Translations under genes and position numbers: made by a program
Shown here: positions 33,090 to 42,389 of the stretch, one piece after another
Layout of the letters: every line of letters begins with the position of its first letter
How positions within the stretch are numbered: position 1 is the first letter of the stretch
Notes under the pieces: model-generated
What the model saw: only the letters and a program-made list of their open reading frames with translations
Told to the model about the DNA's origin: nothing
Database searches by the model: none
Origin: Flavobacterium antarcticum DSM 19726
GTDB taxonomy: Bacteria > Bacteroidota > Bacteroidia > Flavobacteriales > Flavobacteriaceae
Direction of reading: 5' to 3'
Assembly: GCF_000419685.1 (NCBI RefSeq)
Contig: NZ_ATTM01000008.1
Location: forward strand, 91,068 to 155,067
DNA: 64,000 bases

Positions 33090-33701
33090 CTACTCTCCTC
33101 GTAAGCCAGTAACCAAATTGAATTTGTTTACTTTCTGATCTTGAAGAATATCAATTATTTTTTTAATTTCAGGATACTGCTCTTTTGCATCACCTTTGAT
33201 TGCAAAATTCAGTTGTTTTTCGTTCACTTCTGCGTTTGCATTACGTGCTGCTTTTACCCAAACCGTCAGTTGATTGTCTAAAGAATCATGTGGAATTCCT
33301 GTTTGGACTCCTTCTTTATTTCGATCTGTTGAAGATAATTTAATCAATCCATTCAATTGATTTACCGGAACACCAAACTCTTCCATTAAGCTGAATCGTT
33401 TTTTCTCTTCATCAGTAAAGGAAAGATTGTATTCTTCGCCTATCAATTCTAACGTTTTAATTCTAACATCTGCTGCTTTCACACCAAAGAATACTTTACC
33501 GCCATCTGCAATTGTAATAATTGCAAGATCTGTGTCGGGCAATTTTACTTGCACCGTTGAAGCTGGTGTTTCAACAGGAACAATTTCCGGTTGTTTTGCA
33601 GTAGCAGTTAAGATAAAGAACGTCAACAAAAGAAAGGCAACATCACACATCGCAGTCATATCAACCGCGGTAGCTTTTTTGGACATTTTAACTTTCGCCA
33701 T
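33090..33701 (-). CDS. exbD: Biopolymer transport protein ExbD (first copy)
   Basis: 203 residues. Start MAKVKMSKKATAVDMTAMCD, where the last residue is the membrane-helix aspartate; the helix continues V-A-F-L-L-L-T-F-F-I-L-T-A-T. The periplasmic domain is longer than in the downstream copy (about 20 residues more), with F-A-I-K-G-D-A-K-E-Q-Y-P near 165. It lies 64 bases after exbB and 17 before the second exbD. Different length and loop suggest that the two ExbD are not interchangeable. Confidence 0.93.
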   Translation of the reverse strand: MAKVKMSKKATAVDMTAMCDVAFLLLTFFILTATAKQPEIVPVETPASTVQVKLPDTDLAIITIADGGKVFFGVKAADVRIKTLELIGEEYNLSFTDEEKKRFSLMEEFGVPVNQLNGLIKLSSTDRNKEGVQTGIPHDSLDNQLTVWVKAARNANAEVNEKQLNFAIKGDAKEQYPEIKKIIDILQDQKVNKFNLVTGLRGE

Positions 33702-33765
33702 ATTTATTATTTAATATTGCATCAAAATAAATTTGATGCAATAATTATTGATTATTGATTATTGA

Positions 33766-34605
33766 TTAACCTCTTAAAGTTCCTCTGAAACGTCTGTAAG
33801 TACCTACGATTGTAGAAGCTGCTTCGTCAATTGAATACGTCAATGTATCAATTTTTGAAGTAAAGAAGTTGTAAGCAATAATTGCTAAAGCAGAAGTTGC
33901 AATACCTGTAGCCGTATTAATCAAGGCCTCAGAAATACCGTTTGCTAATGCTGCTTGATCCGGAGCTCCAGAAGTTGCTAATGCACCAAACGCTGTAATC
34001 ATTCCCATTACGGTTCCTAAAAGACCCGCTAATGTTCCTAAAGATACTAATGTAGAAATAACCGTCATGTTTTTTTCCAACATTGGCATCTCTAAAGAAG
34101 TAGCTTCTTCTATTTCTTTTTGAATTGTTTCAGCAGCTGCTTCACTGTCGAAACCTTCTTTTTTCACTTCGTTATATTTAATTAAAGCTGCTTTAATTGC
34201 ATTTGCAACAGAACCTTTTTGTTTGTCGCAGTCTTCAATAGCACCTTCAATATTTCCCATTGTGATGTTAGATTGTACATTTTTCATGAACTTGTCTAAA
34301 CTTCCTGTTCCAGCTGCTTTTGAGATTACGAAGAAACGCTCAATTGAGAATACTACTACCATTAATAACAATCCCATCAAAACAGGTACAATTTTTCCTC
34401 CTTTGTACACCATTCCTAAATAATTTTGTGGAAGTGGATGTCCCGTATTATCTCCACCTTCAAAGTTAGCTCCAGCACCCATCACATATCTCCAAATTAG
34501 AATTCCCATTCCGATACATGCAATAATTGCAATCCCTGTGAATAAATTTCCTCCAGTTGAACCACTTTCCTTTTTCGCTATAGTAGCGTTTGATGCATTT
34601 GCCAT
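33766..34605 (-). CDS. exbB: MotA/TolQ/ExbB proton channel protein
   Basis: 279 residues. Three membrane helices: about 20-42, about 72-90 after a loop with G-G-K-I-V-P-V-L-M, and the long C-terminal pair, with the conserved L-G-T-L-A-G-L-L-G-T-V-M-G-M-I-T-A-F near 190-207 and GISEALINTATGIATSALAI near 222-241. It forms the pentameric stator of the TonB motor. First gene of the operon exbB-exbD-exbD-tonB-small protein-PstS-like-TPR. Candidate promoter 82 bases upstream. Confidence 0.93.
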   Translation of the reverse strand: MANASNATIAKKESGSTGGNLFTGIAIIACIGMGILIWRYVMGAGANFEGGDNTGHPLPQNYLGMVYKGGKIVPVLMGLLLMVVVFSIERFFVISKAAGTGSLDKFMKNVQSNITMGNIEGAIEDCDKQKGSVANAIKAALIKYNEVKKEGFDSEAAAETIQKEIEEATSLEMPMLEKNMTVISTLVSLGTLAGLLGTVMGMITAFGALATSGAPDQAALANGISEALINTATGIATSALAIIAYNFFTSKIDTLTYSIDEAASTIVGTYRRFRGTLRG

Positions 34606-35063
34606 TTTTTTAAATTTTAGTTTTTAAAAATTTTAACCGTTACGCCTTCGGGCAACGATATTTCTTTTATTAATTTAACAGAACGACAAATTTATATTTT
34701 TAGACCATATAAAAAAATAAAAAAAGTCATTTTATTAATTATTAACACTAATTTCTGATATGCAGAAAGTGAAGATAATTATTTGAAAGCCTGTAATTAT
34801 TTGTTAATCACTTTAAATTAGTAAAAAAATACGATTATTTGCTGACCAAACGGGTTATAACCGCCTTCTTACTGATAATATGATGATTTCAAAATCTACT
34901 GTCTATAAACTCCTAAACTCATCGATTTATTGCATCTCGCCACTCATTTCTCCAATTTTAAGGCGTTCGGGCTGCATTTTTAGATGAAATATGCTGCAAT
35001 AGTCTGAATTTTTTAAAAATGTTCTTACTTTAGATTTCTATTTACTTACAATTTGAAACCAGA
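34606..35063. other. Divergent intergenic region exbB / HerA-like gene
   Basis: 458 bases without a gene. It holds a candidate exbB promoter (34687-34694), a GC-rich hairpin in the exbB leader around 34638-34660 (GTTACGCC, TTCG, GGCAAC on the plus strand), a 10-base perfect palindrome GGTTATAACC at 34853-34862, and a direct repeat TAATTATTT around 34777-34801. I find no clear promoter for the plus-strand gene. Confidence 0.5.
34687..34694 (-). promoter_or_regulatory. Candidate exbB -7 element TAAATTTG
   Basis: On the minus strand TAAATTTG matches TAnnTTTG. It is followed by a leader of about 75 bases that contains a small GC hairpin before the exbB ATG at 34605. A convincing -33 TTG is missing (only T-rich sequence). 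Confidence 0.5.
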
Positions 35064-36578
35064 ATGAAATCAAAAGAAGCTTTTAAAGAAACAATAATTA
35101 ACGGATACAATTTCAAAGGAGAAAGTCTCATTTTAGGTGGAGCGATGCTTAACGGAGAAACACTTTCAGACACTTTTATTAAAGTCCCTCTTAAAACTTT
35201 AAACCGTCATGGATTAATTGCGGGAGCTACGGGAACGGGTAAAACAAAGACCATTCAGGTGCTGTCTGAACAACTTTCGCTTCATGGAATTCCAGTGCTT
35301 ATGATGGATATTAAAGGTGACTTTAGTGGAATTGCAGCACCTGGCGAAGCATTACCCTTTATCACAGAACGACACCAAAAAATAAATCTCCCCTATTCCA
35401 CAGCTTCTTTTCCTGTTGAATTATTAACACTTTCCGCTCAAAATGGCGTGCGGCTTCGTGCAACGGTCTCCGAATTCGGTCCTGTTTTATTCAGTCGGAT
35501 TTTGAATTTGAACGACACGCAATCTGGCGTTATTTCAATTATTTTTAAATACTGTGACGACAAACAAATGCCTCTTTTAGATTTGAAAGACATTAAAAAA
35601 GTCATCAATTACATTACTGAAGAAGGAAAAGCTGAAATTACCGAACATTATGGTAAAATTTCAACGTCAACAACAGGAACTATACTGCGAAAGATCATTG
35701 AATTGGAGCAGCAAGGCGGTGATATTTTCTTTGGTGAAAAATCATTTGAAATCAGCGATTTGATGCGCATTGACGAAGAAGGAAAAGGGTACGTGAATAT
35801 CATTCGCTTGACGGACATTCAAGATAAGCCAAAGTTATTTTCGACTTTTATGTTGAGTTTGCTCGCTGAAATTTACCAACAAATGCCGGAACAAGGCGAT
35901 TCTGGACAGCCGGAATTGGTTATGTTTATCGATGAAGCACATCTTATTTTCAATGAAGCAAGTAAAACATTGCTGGATCAAATAGAAAGTATTGTAAAAC
36001 TGATTCGTTCCAAAGGAATTGGAATTTATTTCATTACTCAAAATCCAATGGACGTTCCGAGTGGAATTTTGGCACAATTGGGACTGAAAATTCAACACGC
36101 ACTTCGCGCCTTTACGGCAAATGATCGAAAAGCAATTAAAAGTACCGCAGAAAACTATCCTATTTCTGAGTTCTATAAAACCGATGAAGTATTAACGAGT
36201 TTAGGAATTGGAGAAGCTTTAGTGACGGTCTTAAATGAAAAAGGGATTCCGACGCCACTTGCCGCAACGATGATGCGAGCTCCAATGAGCAGAATGAACG
36301 TTTTGGATGGTGCTGAAATTTCTGAAATAAATGCTAAATCTAAATTAGTTAAGAAATACAGCGAAGTTATTGACCGCGAAAGTGCGTATGAAATTTTAAA
36401 TCACAAGATTCAAGAAGCGGCACAAGTGGAAGAAACCAAAGTGATTGCTGCAAAAACAGTTGCAAAACCGAAAGCAGAACCGATGAGCGACACTACAAAA
36501 ACGGTCATTAAAGTATTGACAAGTGCTACCTTTATAAGAGGTGCTTTTGGGGTTTTGAGTAAAATGTTTAAAAAGTAA
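35064..36578 (+). CDS. HerA-like ATPase (DUF853 family)
   Basis: 504 residues. Walker A GATGTGKT at 54-61, followed by D-I-K-G-D-F-S-G-I near 85-95. Walker B/arginine region V-M-F-I-D-E-A-H-L-I-F near 288-298, and I-Y-F-I-T-Q-N-P-M-D-V-P as sensor strand. This is the conserved layout of the DUF853/YjgR branch of HerA/FtsK-type ATPases, whose role is not settled. The last 60 residues are low-complexity Lys/Ala and end with a hydrophobic G-A-F-G-V-L. It is two bases upstream of a cupin gene, so probably co-transcribed. Confidence 0.87.
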   Translation: MKSKEAFKETIINGYNFKGESLILGGAMLNGETLSDTFIKVPLKTLNRHGLIAGATGTGKTKTIQVLSEQLSLHGIPVLMMDIKGDFSGIAAPGEALPFITERHQKINLPYSTASFPVELLTLSAQNGVRLRATVSEFGPVLFSRILNLNDTQSGVISIIFKYCDDKQMPLLDLKDIKKVINYITEEGKAEITEHYGKISTSTTGTILRKIIELEQQGGDIFFGEKSFEISDLMRIDEEGKGYVNIIRLTDIQDKPKLFSTFMLSLLAEIYQQMPEQGDSGQPELVMFIDEAHLIFNEASKTLLDQIESIVKLIRSKGIGIYFITQNPMDVPSGILAQLGLKIQHALRAFTANDRKAIKSTAENYPISEFYKTDEVLTSLGIGEALVTVLNEKGIPTPLAATMMRAPMSRMNVLDGAEISEINAKSKLVKKYSEVIDRESAYEILNHKIQEAAQVEETKVIAAKTVAKPKAEPMSDTTKTVIKVLTSATFIRGAFGVLSKMFKK

Positions 36579-36580
36579 TC

Positions 36581-36943
36581 ATGAAAAAATACAAGATACA
36601 ATCCGCTCCATTCGTAGTGCCTACGACAGATGGCAAATTAATTGAAGAGCATTTTGGGAAAGCGACAGATGGAAATTCTAATATTTCAATCGCCCATATG
36701 GTGGCGCCACCACATTGGAGTGAGCCATTCCAGCGTCCTGAATTTGCAGAATACACCTACATTATTAGTGGTAAAAAGCAATTTATTATTGAAGACGAAG
36801 TTGTGGTATTACAAACCGGTCAATCCATAAAAATTGAAGCAAATACTCGAGTGCAATATTCAAATCCTTTTGACGAAGCTTGCGACTATATTTCAGTTTG
36901 CACTCCGGCATTTGATTTTACGAAAGTACATCGAGAAGAATAA
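36581..36943 (+). CDS. Cupin domain protein
   Basis: 120 residues. A single small beta-barrel: H-M-V-A-P-P-H-W-S-E-P-F-Q-R-P-E-F-A-E-Y-T-Y-I-I-S-G-K-K. It has the first cupin box (a histidine followed by the glutamate in E-Y-T-Y) and G-K-K-Q-F-I-I-E-D-E as the inter-motif strands; the second box is weaker (R-V-Q-Y-S-N-P). Metal-binding storage, isomerase or regulatory roles are all possible. It follows the HerA-like gene at two bases and is closed by a bidirectional terminator shared with kmo. Confidence 0.8.
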   Translation: MKKYKIQSAPFVVPTTDGKLIEEHFGKATDGNSNISIAHMVAPPHWSEPFQRPEFAEYTYIISGKKQFIIEDEVVVLQTGQSIKIEANTRVQYSNPFDEACDYISVCTPAFDFTKVHREE

Positions 36944-36972
36944 AAAAAGGTACCCATTTGGCGTACCTTTAT
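36942..36972. terminator. Bidirectional terminator between cupin gene and kmo
   Basis: Stem AAAGGTAC (36946-36953) / GTACCTTT (36963-36970), with A-run before and T-run after. It lies between convergent stops (36943 and 36976). Confidence 0.75.
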
Positions 36973-36975
36973 CAT

Positions 36976-38316
36976 CTATTTCAATAACTCAAAAATTCGT
37001 TGTTCGACCTCCGGAGAATTCCAATTTTGTTCAATGTTATCCATTTTCAAAACCTCTTGCATAATGTCATTTTGGGCCTCACCAATAGCTAAAGCTTCGG
37101 CATAAGGTTGCAAACTAAAGGTTACTCGACTGTACAATGGCATCCATTTTTCGGGGTGTTTGTCTGAAAACCATTTTTCAATTTTCTTCTGCAAAATGAA
37201 GTTAGCATCAGCCGTTAGATCGCTCATTTCTATAAAATTTCTTTTAGAAAGTTCTGCAATGGCGTCTGCATTTGGCTTGCGTGAAATTTCGTACTCAGAG
37301 AAAATTTTCTTCCAATCGTCGCCGTATTTCTGCATCATTTCGTGCAAAACGGTAATGTCTTCAAAACCGGCATTCATTCCTTGACCATAAAAGGGAACAA
37401 TGGCATGTGATGAATCACCAATCAAAGCCACTTTATCTTCATATGTCCATGGAAAGCATTTCATGATTGCCAAATAACTTGTCGGATTCTTGAAGAAATC
37501 ACGCACTAAATCTGGAATAACTTCTTTTGTATCTGGGAAGAATTCCCCAAAAAACGCCGTTAAATCTGCTTCACTTTTGATCCTTTCAAAAGAATTTTCA
37601 CCTACAAAAGGCATGAATAAAGTACACGTAAAGGAGCCTTGTAAATTGGCCAAAGCCATCAACATAAAATTGCCTCGAGGCCAAATATGTAGTGAGTTTT
37701 TATCTAATTTATGTGAACCGTCCGGATTTGCAGGAATGTGTAATTCTTTATAACCAATTTCCATGAATTCTTGCGAATAATCAAACATCGATTGGCGTTG
37801 CATTCTGTGGCGAATTCTTGAAAATGCGCCATCTGCTCCAAAGACTTTGTCGAATTTTATTTCTGTCCAAGCGCCTTGTTCTGTTTCGCCTTCAAATAAT
37901 GTGGCTGTTGCCAAATTTACGTCCCAGATTTTGTGTTCAAAGAAAAACTCTACACCTTCTTTCTCCGCTAAATCAACCATTTTCCGGTTTAAGAGTCCGC
38001 GGGAAAGTGAGAAAATTGCTTCGCCTTCTTTTCCATAAAACTGATTATTCAGCGTTCCGTCTTGCATGTGAATGCCTCTTTTATCAACAGGAATTCCAAT
38101 TTCGCGGATTTCTTCATCAAGACCAATATCCTTTAAGGCTTTCCATCCGCGGTCTGACATCACTAAATTAATAGAGCGCCCTGAAAACTCGACCGTTCTG
38201 ATGTCTGGACTTCTGTCAAAAACGGATACGGAATGACCCGCTCTTTTGAGGTAAATTGCCAATAAAGTTCCCACTAATCCGGAACCTACAACGGCCATTT
38301 TTTGAGGCGTTTGCAT
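36976..38316 (-). CDS. kmo: Kynurenine 3-monooxygenase
   Basis: 446 residues from the ATG at 38316 (an upstream in-frame ATG would add an unconserved 23 residues). FAD-binding GSGLVGTLLAIYLKRAG at about 11-27, the second FAD motif V-A-L-I-G-D-S-S-H-A-I-V-P-F-Y-G-Q-G-M-N-A near 300-320, and kmo-specific R-S-I-N-L-V-M-S-D-R-G near 47-58. The enzyme hydroxylates L-kynurenine to 3-hydroxykynurenine in tryptophan breakdown/NAD synthesis. kynU (44116) lies about 6 kb away on the same strand, separated by photolyase and agmatinase-type genes. Confidence 0.92.
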   Translation of the reverse strand: MQTPQKMAVVGSGLVGTLLAIYLKRAGHSVSVFDRSPDIRTVEFSGRSINLVMSDRGWKALKDIGLDEEIREIGIPVDKRGIHMQDGTLNNQFYGKEGEAIFSLSRGLLNRKMVDLAEKEGVEFFFEHKIWDVNLATATLFEGETEQGAWTEIKFDKVFGADGAFSRIRHRMQRQSMFDYSQEFMEIGYKELHIPANPDGSHKLDKNSLHIWPRGNFMLMALANLQGSFTCTLFMPFVGENSFERIKSEADLTAFFGEFFPDTKEVIPDLVRDFFKNPTSYLAIMKCFPWTYEDKVALIGDSSHAIVPFYGQGMNAGFEDITVLHEMMQKYGDDWKKIFSEYEISRKPNADAIAELSKRNFIEMSDLTADANFILQKKIEKWFSDKHPEKWMPLYSRVTFSLQPYAEALAIGEAQNDIMQEVLKMDNIEQNWNSPEVEQRIFELLK

Positions 38317-38443
38317 GAATTTTTTATAAGAATTACGAATTACAAAAGTACTGAAATTATAAAAGTAAGCATTCATTTCTACCAACTATTTCACCACAAA
38401 GCATTATTTTTGTTTAATTTTTCTTTATTTAAGTTAAACAAAT

Positions 38444-38451
38444 TATATTTG
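38444..38451 (+). promoter_or_regulatory. Candidate -7 element TATATTTG (flavin reductase operon)
   Basis: Exact TAnnTTTG, followed directly by GTAAAAAG, which supplies the TAAAA ribosome-binding motif nine bases before the ATG at 38466. A -33 TTG is not clearly placed. If used, the leader is only about 10 bases. Confidence 0.5.
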
Positions 38452-38465
38452 TAAAAAGTTTAGAC

Positions 38466-39104
38466 ATGAAAGAATTTGACTCTTCCACGATTGAAGCTAT
38501 GGCGAAAGTACCCCGACTTAACTTGATTAATTCAGTTACCGGGTACAAGTCGGCCAACTTAATAGGAACGATTTCGTCCGATAACATTTTGAATATAGCT
38601 ATATTTAGCAGCGTCACACATTTGGGAAGTAATCCGCCAATGTTGGGATTTATGATTCGTCCTATGCCAACAGCTCCAAAAGACACGTACAAAAACATTA
38701 AGGAACAGCATTACTTCACTGTAAACAGCATTACAAGTTCAATGGTTACAGACGCACATCATACTTCTGCCAATTATCCACCTGAACGATCAGAATTCGA
38801 AAGCACAAATTTAATACCCGAATTTTTGGACGATCTGAAAGTTCCCTTTGTTAAAGGAAGTCCGGTTCGATTGTTATGCAAGTATTTAAATGAGTATGAA
38901 ATTGTAGAAAATGGATGTATTCACTTGATTGCATCCATTAAAAAAGTGTACGTAGAAGACGAATTAATGCAAGACGATTTTTCAGTACGATTAGATTTGA
39001 GCGAAATCGTAACCATAAATGGTATTGATGGTTATGCACTTCCGCAACTTATCAATAGATTTGGCTATGCTCATCCCGACCAACCAACTAAATCCATTTT
39101 ATAA
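38466..39104 (+). CDS. Flavin reductase family protein
   Basis: 212 residues. FMN-binding split-barrel of the flavoredoxin/DIM6 type: [20 protein letters not shown] at about 15-34, then a [16 protein letters not shown] strand and [12 protein letters not shown]. The family binds FMN and reduces flavin or is a flavin-dependent reductase. First gene of a plus-strand operon with DUF2256, cry-DASH and probably the Fe-S photolyase; its reduced flavin might supply the photolyases, which is inference. Stop overlaps the DUF2256 start (TAATG). Confidence 0.85.
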   Translation: MKEFDSSTIEAMAKVPRLNLINSVTGYKSANLIGTISSDNILNIAIFSSVTHLGSNPPMLGFMIRPMPTAPKDTYKNIKEQHYFTVNSITSSMVTDAHHTSANYPPERSEFESTNLIPEFLDDLKVPFVKGSPVRLLCKYLNEYEIVENGCIHLIASIKKVYVEDELMQDDFSVRLDLSEIVTINGIDGYALPQLINRFGYAHPDQPTKSIL

Positions 39105-39277
39105 TGGCACATAAAAAAGTAAATCTTCCGGAAAAAATATGCAAAACTTGCCTGCTTCCTTTCTCTTGGCGCAAAAAATGGGAGAAGAATTGGGAGGAAG
39201 TGTTGTATTGCAGTGAGAAATGTAGAAGCAGTAAAAATTCCAATATTGAAATTCCAAATTCCAACAACAATAAATGA
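39104..39277 (+). CDS. DUF2256 zinc-finger-like small protein
   Basis: 57 residues. Start ATG at 39104, overlapping the flavin reductase stop. The peptide [20 protein letters not shown] (11-30) and Y-C-S-E-K-C-R give the pattern C-x2-C-x(18-19)-C-x3-C and F-x-W-R-K-K-W, which is the DUF2256 signature. The family is a short probable zinc-binding protein that often lies next to photolyase/cryptochrome genes; function unknown. The stop TGA overlaps the cry-DASH ATG by four bases (39274). It is too short to be found by length-limited gene calling. Confidence 0.88.
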   Translation: MAHKKVNLPEKICKTCLLPFSWRKKWEKNWEEVLYCSEKCRSSKNSNIEIPNSNNNK

Positions 39278-40557
39278 ATAACTTAGTTTGGTTTACAAAT
39301 AATTTGAGAGTTGAAGATAATTTAGCTTTATCGGAAGCGTGCAAAAATTCGGGGAAAACAATTGCGGTATATTGTTTTGACCCACGACATTTTGCGGAAA
39401 CCAAATATGGTTTCAAAAAGACGGAGCGATTTAGAGCAACGTTTTTAATTGAATCTGTTGAAGAATTGCGAGAGAATCTACTTTTGAATAACATTAGTTT
39501 GTTTGTTTATTTTGAAAAACCTGAAAACATAATTCCTAACTTAATTCAAGAACAACAGATTCAAAATGTTTATCATCAGAAGGAATGGACGAGCGAAGAA
39601 ATTGATGTTTTGCAAAACCTAAAAGGTTTAGAAAATCTTGCTGGAATAAATTGGAATGGATTTTACGACCAATTTCTATTTCATCCGGAAGATATTCCTT
39701 ACCAAACTATTCAATATCTACCACAAGTTTTTACAGTTTTCCGAAAAGAATGTGAGCTGAAAGTTTCAGTTAGAAAAACAAACTCTTTCGTAAAAAAATT
39801 GGAAGCCAATCTAATTACGAATGAAACTTTCGTACCAACTTTACAAGATTTAACTTTTGAAAATTTCGAAATAGACAAAAGATCAGCATTCCCATTTAAA
39901 GGTGGCGAAAATCAAGCTTTGAAACGAATTGAAAATTATTTTTTTGAAACGCAAAATTTATCCAGTTACAAACAAACTCGAAATGGATTGGTTGGTGCTG
40001 ATTATAGTTCAAAATTATCGGCTTGGTTGTCAAATGGAAGCGTTTCCGCTAAAACTATTTATTGGAAAGTCCAAGAATATGAAGCGGAATTTGGTGCGAA
40101 TGAAGATACGTATTGGTTAATTTTCGAGTTGATTTGGCGTGATTATTTTAAGTATATTTCGCTGAAATTCGGCAACAAAATTTTTCAACTTGATGGAATT
40201 TTAAATACTAAATACGATTGGAAATTCAATCAAAAAGCATTTAATCAATGGATTTCTGGAAACACAAACGAACCTTTTGTCAATGCCAATATTATAGAAT
40301 TGGCGAAAACGGGTTTTATGAGTAATCGTGGACGGCAAAATGTAGCAAGTTTTTGGGCAAAAGAATGGCAACAAGATTGGCGCATCGCAGCTGCTTATTT
40401 TGAAAGTTTATTGATTGATTACGACGTTCATTCTAATTACGGGAATTGGATTTACAACGCCGGTGTTGGAAATGACCCGAGAGATAGAAAGTTCAATATT
40501 AAAAGACAGGCTGAAATGTATGATGGAAATCAGGAGTTTCAGAAGTTGTGGACTTAA
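39274..40557 (+). CDS. Cryptochrome DASH
   Basis: 427 residues. N-terminal photolyase domain with [16 protein letters not shown] (4-19), the antenna region. FAD-binding C-terminal half with [52 protein letters not shown] and G-V-G-N-D-P-R. These features and G-F-M-S-N-R identify the DASH branch, which repairs CPD lesions in single-stranded DNA and binds MTHF. Overlaps DUF2256. Expression with flavin reductase suggests a light/UV response unit. Confidence 0.93.
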   Translation: MNNLVWFTNNLRVEDNLALSEACKNSGKTIAVYCFDPRHFAETKYGFKKTERFRATFLIESVEELRENLLLNNISLFVYFEKPENIIPNLIQEQQIQNVYHQKEWTSEEIDVLQNLKGLENLAGINWNGFYDQFLFHPEDIPYQTIQYLPQVFTVFRKECELKVSVRKTNSFVKKLEANLITNETFVPTLQDLTFENFEIDKRSAFPFKGGENQALKRIENYFFETQNLSSYKQTRNGLVGADYSSKLSAWLSNGSVSAKTIYWKVQEYEAEFGANEDTYWLIFELIWRDYFKYISLKFGNKIFQLDGILNTKYDWKFNQKAFNQWISGNTNEPFVNANIIELAKTGFMSNRGRQNVASFWAKEWQQDWRIAAAYFESLLIDYDVHSNYGNWIYNAGVGNDPRDRKFNIKRQAEMYDGNQEFQKLWT

Positions 40558-40653
40558 ATAGTTGTCAGTTTACAGTTATCCGTTATCAGTCTCAAATCGC
40601 TAACCTACTTCCAAATGTCTCAATAATTAATACTTTTGTCTTAATACTTTTTT

Positions 40654-42186
40654 ATGAAAACACTACGTTTAATTCTCGGCGACCAACTCAACCACGAACA
40701 TTCTTGGTTTGATAAAAAAAGTAACGATGTACTTTACGTCATGGCAGAAATGCGTCAAGAAACTGATTATGTAAAACATCACATTCAGAAAGTGGTAGCT
40801 TTTTTTCTGTCGATGCGGAATTTTGCGAGTCATTTGACAGATAATGGACATCAAGTTAGGTATTATAAAATTTCTGATAAGGATAATTTAAATGAACTAA
40901 CGGCGTTACTTTCAAATTTAATTTCAAAAGAAAAAATTACGCATTTTGAATACCAACTTCCTGATGAATACCGACTTGATGTTCAATTGAAAGATTTCTG
41001 TAAAACATTGAATATTGAATCAAAGTCTTTCGATTCGGAACATTTTTATACTTCAAGAACTGAACTTGCTGAATTTTTTGAAGGAAAAAAATCGCTGTTA
41101 ATGGAAAGTTTCTACCGTGAAATGCGAAAGAACCATAACATTCTTACCGTTGGCGATTTGCCTTTGGGCGGAAAGTGGAATTTTGACCACCAAAACCGAA
41201 ATAAATATAAGGAAGAAGTTCCAATTCCTTTTCCATTGCAATTTGGAACCGATGTTTCCGATATTGTAAAAGAAATTGAAGAACAGAAGATAAAAACCAT
41301 TGGAACTATCAACTCTAAAAATTTCGAATGGCCAACGAGTCGGAAACAATCGTTGGAAGTGCTTGATTATTTCTGCGAACACTTATTGGAACACTTTGGT
41401 ACGTATCAAGATGCTTTATATTCTGGACATAAATACTTGTTTCACTCCCGAATTTCCTTTGCATTAAATAGTAAAATGATTAGTCCCAAAGAAGTGATAG
41501 ATGCAGTTATTGCAAATTTTCATAAGAATGAGGATGCAATTGAGCTTTCGCAAGTAGAAGGATTTGTGCGGCAAATATTAGGTTGGCGTGAATATGTTCG
41601 TGGAATTTATTGGAAAGAAATGCCGGAGTATAAAACTAAAAACGGGCTAGAAAACACAGGGAAATTACCTGATTATTTTTGGACAGGAAAAACCAAAATG
41701 AAGTGTTTGCAACACGCACTTTCGCAAAGTTTGGATACTGCTTATGCTCATCATATTCAGCGGTTGATGGTCATTGGAAATTTCACATTATTAACGCAAA
41801 CGCATCCGGATGAAGTGGACGAATGGTATTTAGGCGTTTACATTGACGCCATTGAATGGGTGGAGCTTCCCAATACAAGAGGAATGAGTCAATATGCTGA
41901 TGGCGGAATTATTGCGACAAAACCGTACGTTTCTTCTGGAAGTTACATCAATAAGATGAGTAATTATTGCAGTGGTTGTCATTATAATGTAAAAGAAAAA
42001 CTGACGGATAATGCTTGTCCGTTCAATAGTTTATATTGGCATTTTTTAGATGAGAAAAAAGAATATTTTGCAAATAATCACCGAATGGCGATGATGATGA
42101 GTTTATTGAAAAAGATGAAGCCAGCTGAACTTGCAGCTACGAAAGAAAAAGCGATTTCTTTAATGGAGAATATTGAGAATTTGTAA
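40654..42186 (+). CDS. Fe-S bacterial cryptochrome/photolyase (PhrB-like)
   Basis: 510 residues, the FeS-BCP family length. N-terminus T-L-R-L-I-L-G-D-Q-L-N at 3-13 is typical. FAD-binding domain with Q-V-E-G-F-V-R-Q-I-L-G-W-R-E-Y-V and the M-G/H-x-x-R-L-M-V-I-G-N-F region. Iron-sulfur cysteines at 351, 439, 442 and 455 match one residue later than the four cluster ligands of Agrobacterium PhrB (350, 438, 441, 454). PhrB repairs (6-4) photoproducts. It begins 97 bases after cry-DASH and uses a different cofactor set, so the two proteins probably repair different lesions. Confidence 0.93.
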   Translation: MKTLRLILGDQLNHEHSWFDKKSNDVLYVMAEMRQETDYVKHHIQKVVAFFLSMRNFASHLTDNGHQVRYYKISDKDNLNELTALLSNLISKEKITHFEYQLPDEYRLDVQLKDFCKTLNIESKSFDSEHFYTSRTELAEFFEGKKSLLMESFYREMRKNHNILTVGDLPLGGKWNFDHQNRNKYKEEVPIPFPLQFGTDVSDIVKEIEEQKIKTIGTINSKNFEWPTSRKQSLEVLDYFCEHLLEHFGTYQDALYSGHKYLFHSRISFALNSKMISPKEVIDAVIANFHKNEDAIELSQVEGFVRQILGWREYVRGIYWKEMPEYKTKNGLENTGKLPDYFWTGKTKMKCLQHALSQSLDTAYAHHIQRLMVIGNFTLLTQTHPDEVDEWYLGVYIDAIEWVELPNTRGMSQYADGGIIATKPYVSSGSYINKMSNYCSGCHYNVKEKLTDNACPFNSLYWHFLDEKKEYFANNHRMAMMMSLLKKMKPAELAATKEKAISLMENIENL

Positions 42187-42191
42187 TTTTC

Positions 42192-42384
42192 TGCCACTGA
42201 TTAAAATGATTACAGGGATTTTTTCATTCTTACGTGGAAAGTTATTTGAAACTTTTTTGACCACAAATTTCGCAAATTGAGCAGCTAGAAATTACGTTAC
42301 CCGAAATTCACTATATGAATTTGCCACAGATTACAAAGATTAAAATGATTTCGAATCTGTGTTAATCATTTTAATCTGTGGCAA
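42192..42384. repeat. Inverted repeat element TTGCCACAGATTA
   Basis: The main unit spans 42321-42384. Its left end TTGCCACAGATTA (42321-42333) is the exact reverse complement of its right end TAATCTGTGGCAA (42372-42384), and AAAATGATT / AATCATTTT pair inside. A degenerate half copy (GCCACTGATTAAAATGATT) stands at 42193. The same 13-base ends bound another unit at 45487-45580. Dispersed intergenic element, possibly used as a terminator for the ureohydrolase. Confidence 0.8.
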
Positions 42385-42389
42385 AAACT

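Noticed and set aside
39099..39494. 131-codon minus-strand frame opposite DUF2256 and cry-DASH
   Set aside because: It runs antisense to two recognisable, overlapping plus-strand genes and shows no domain.
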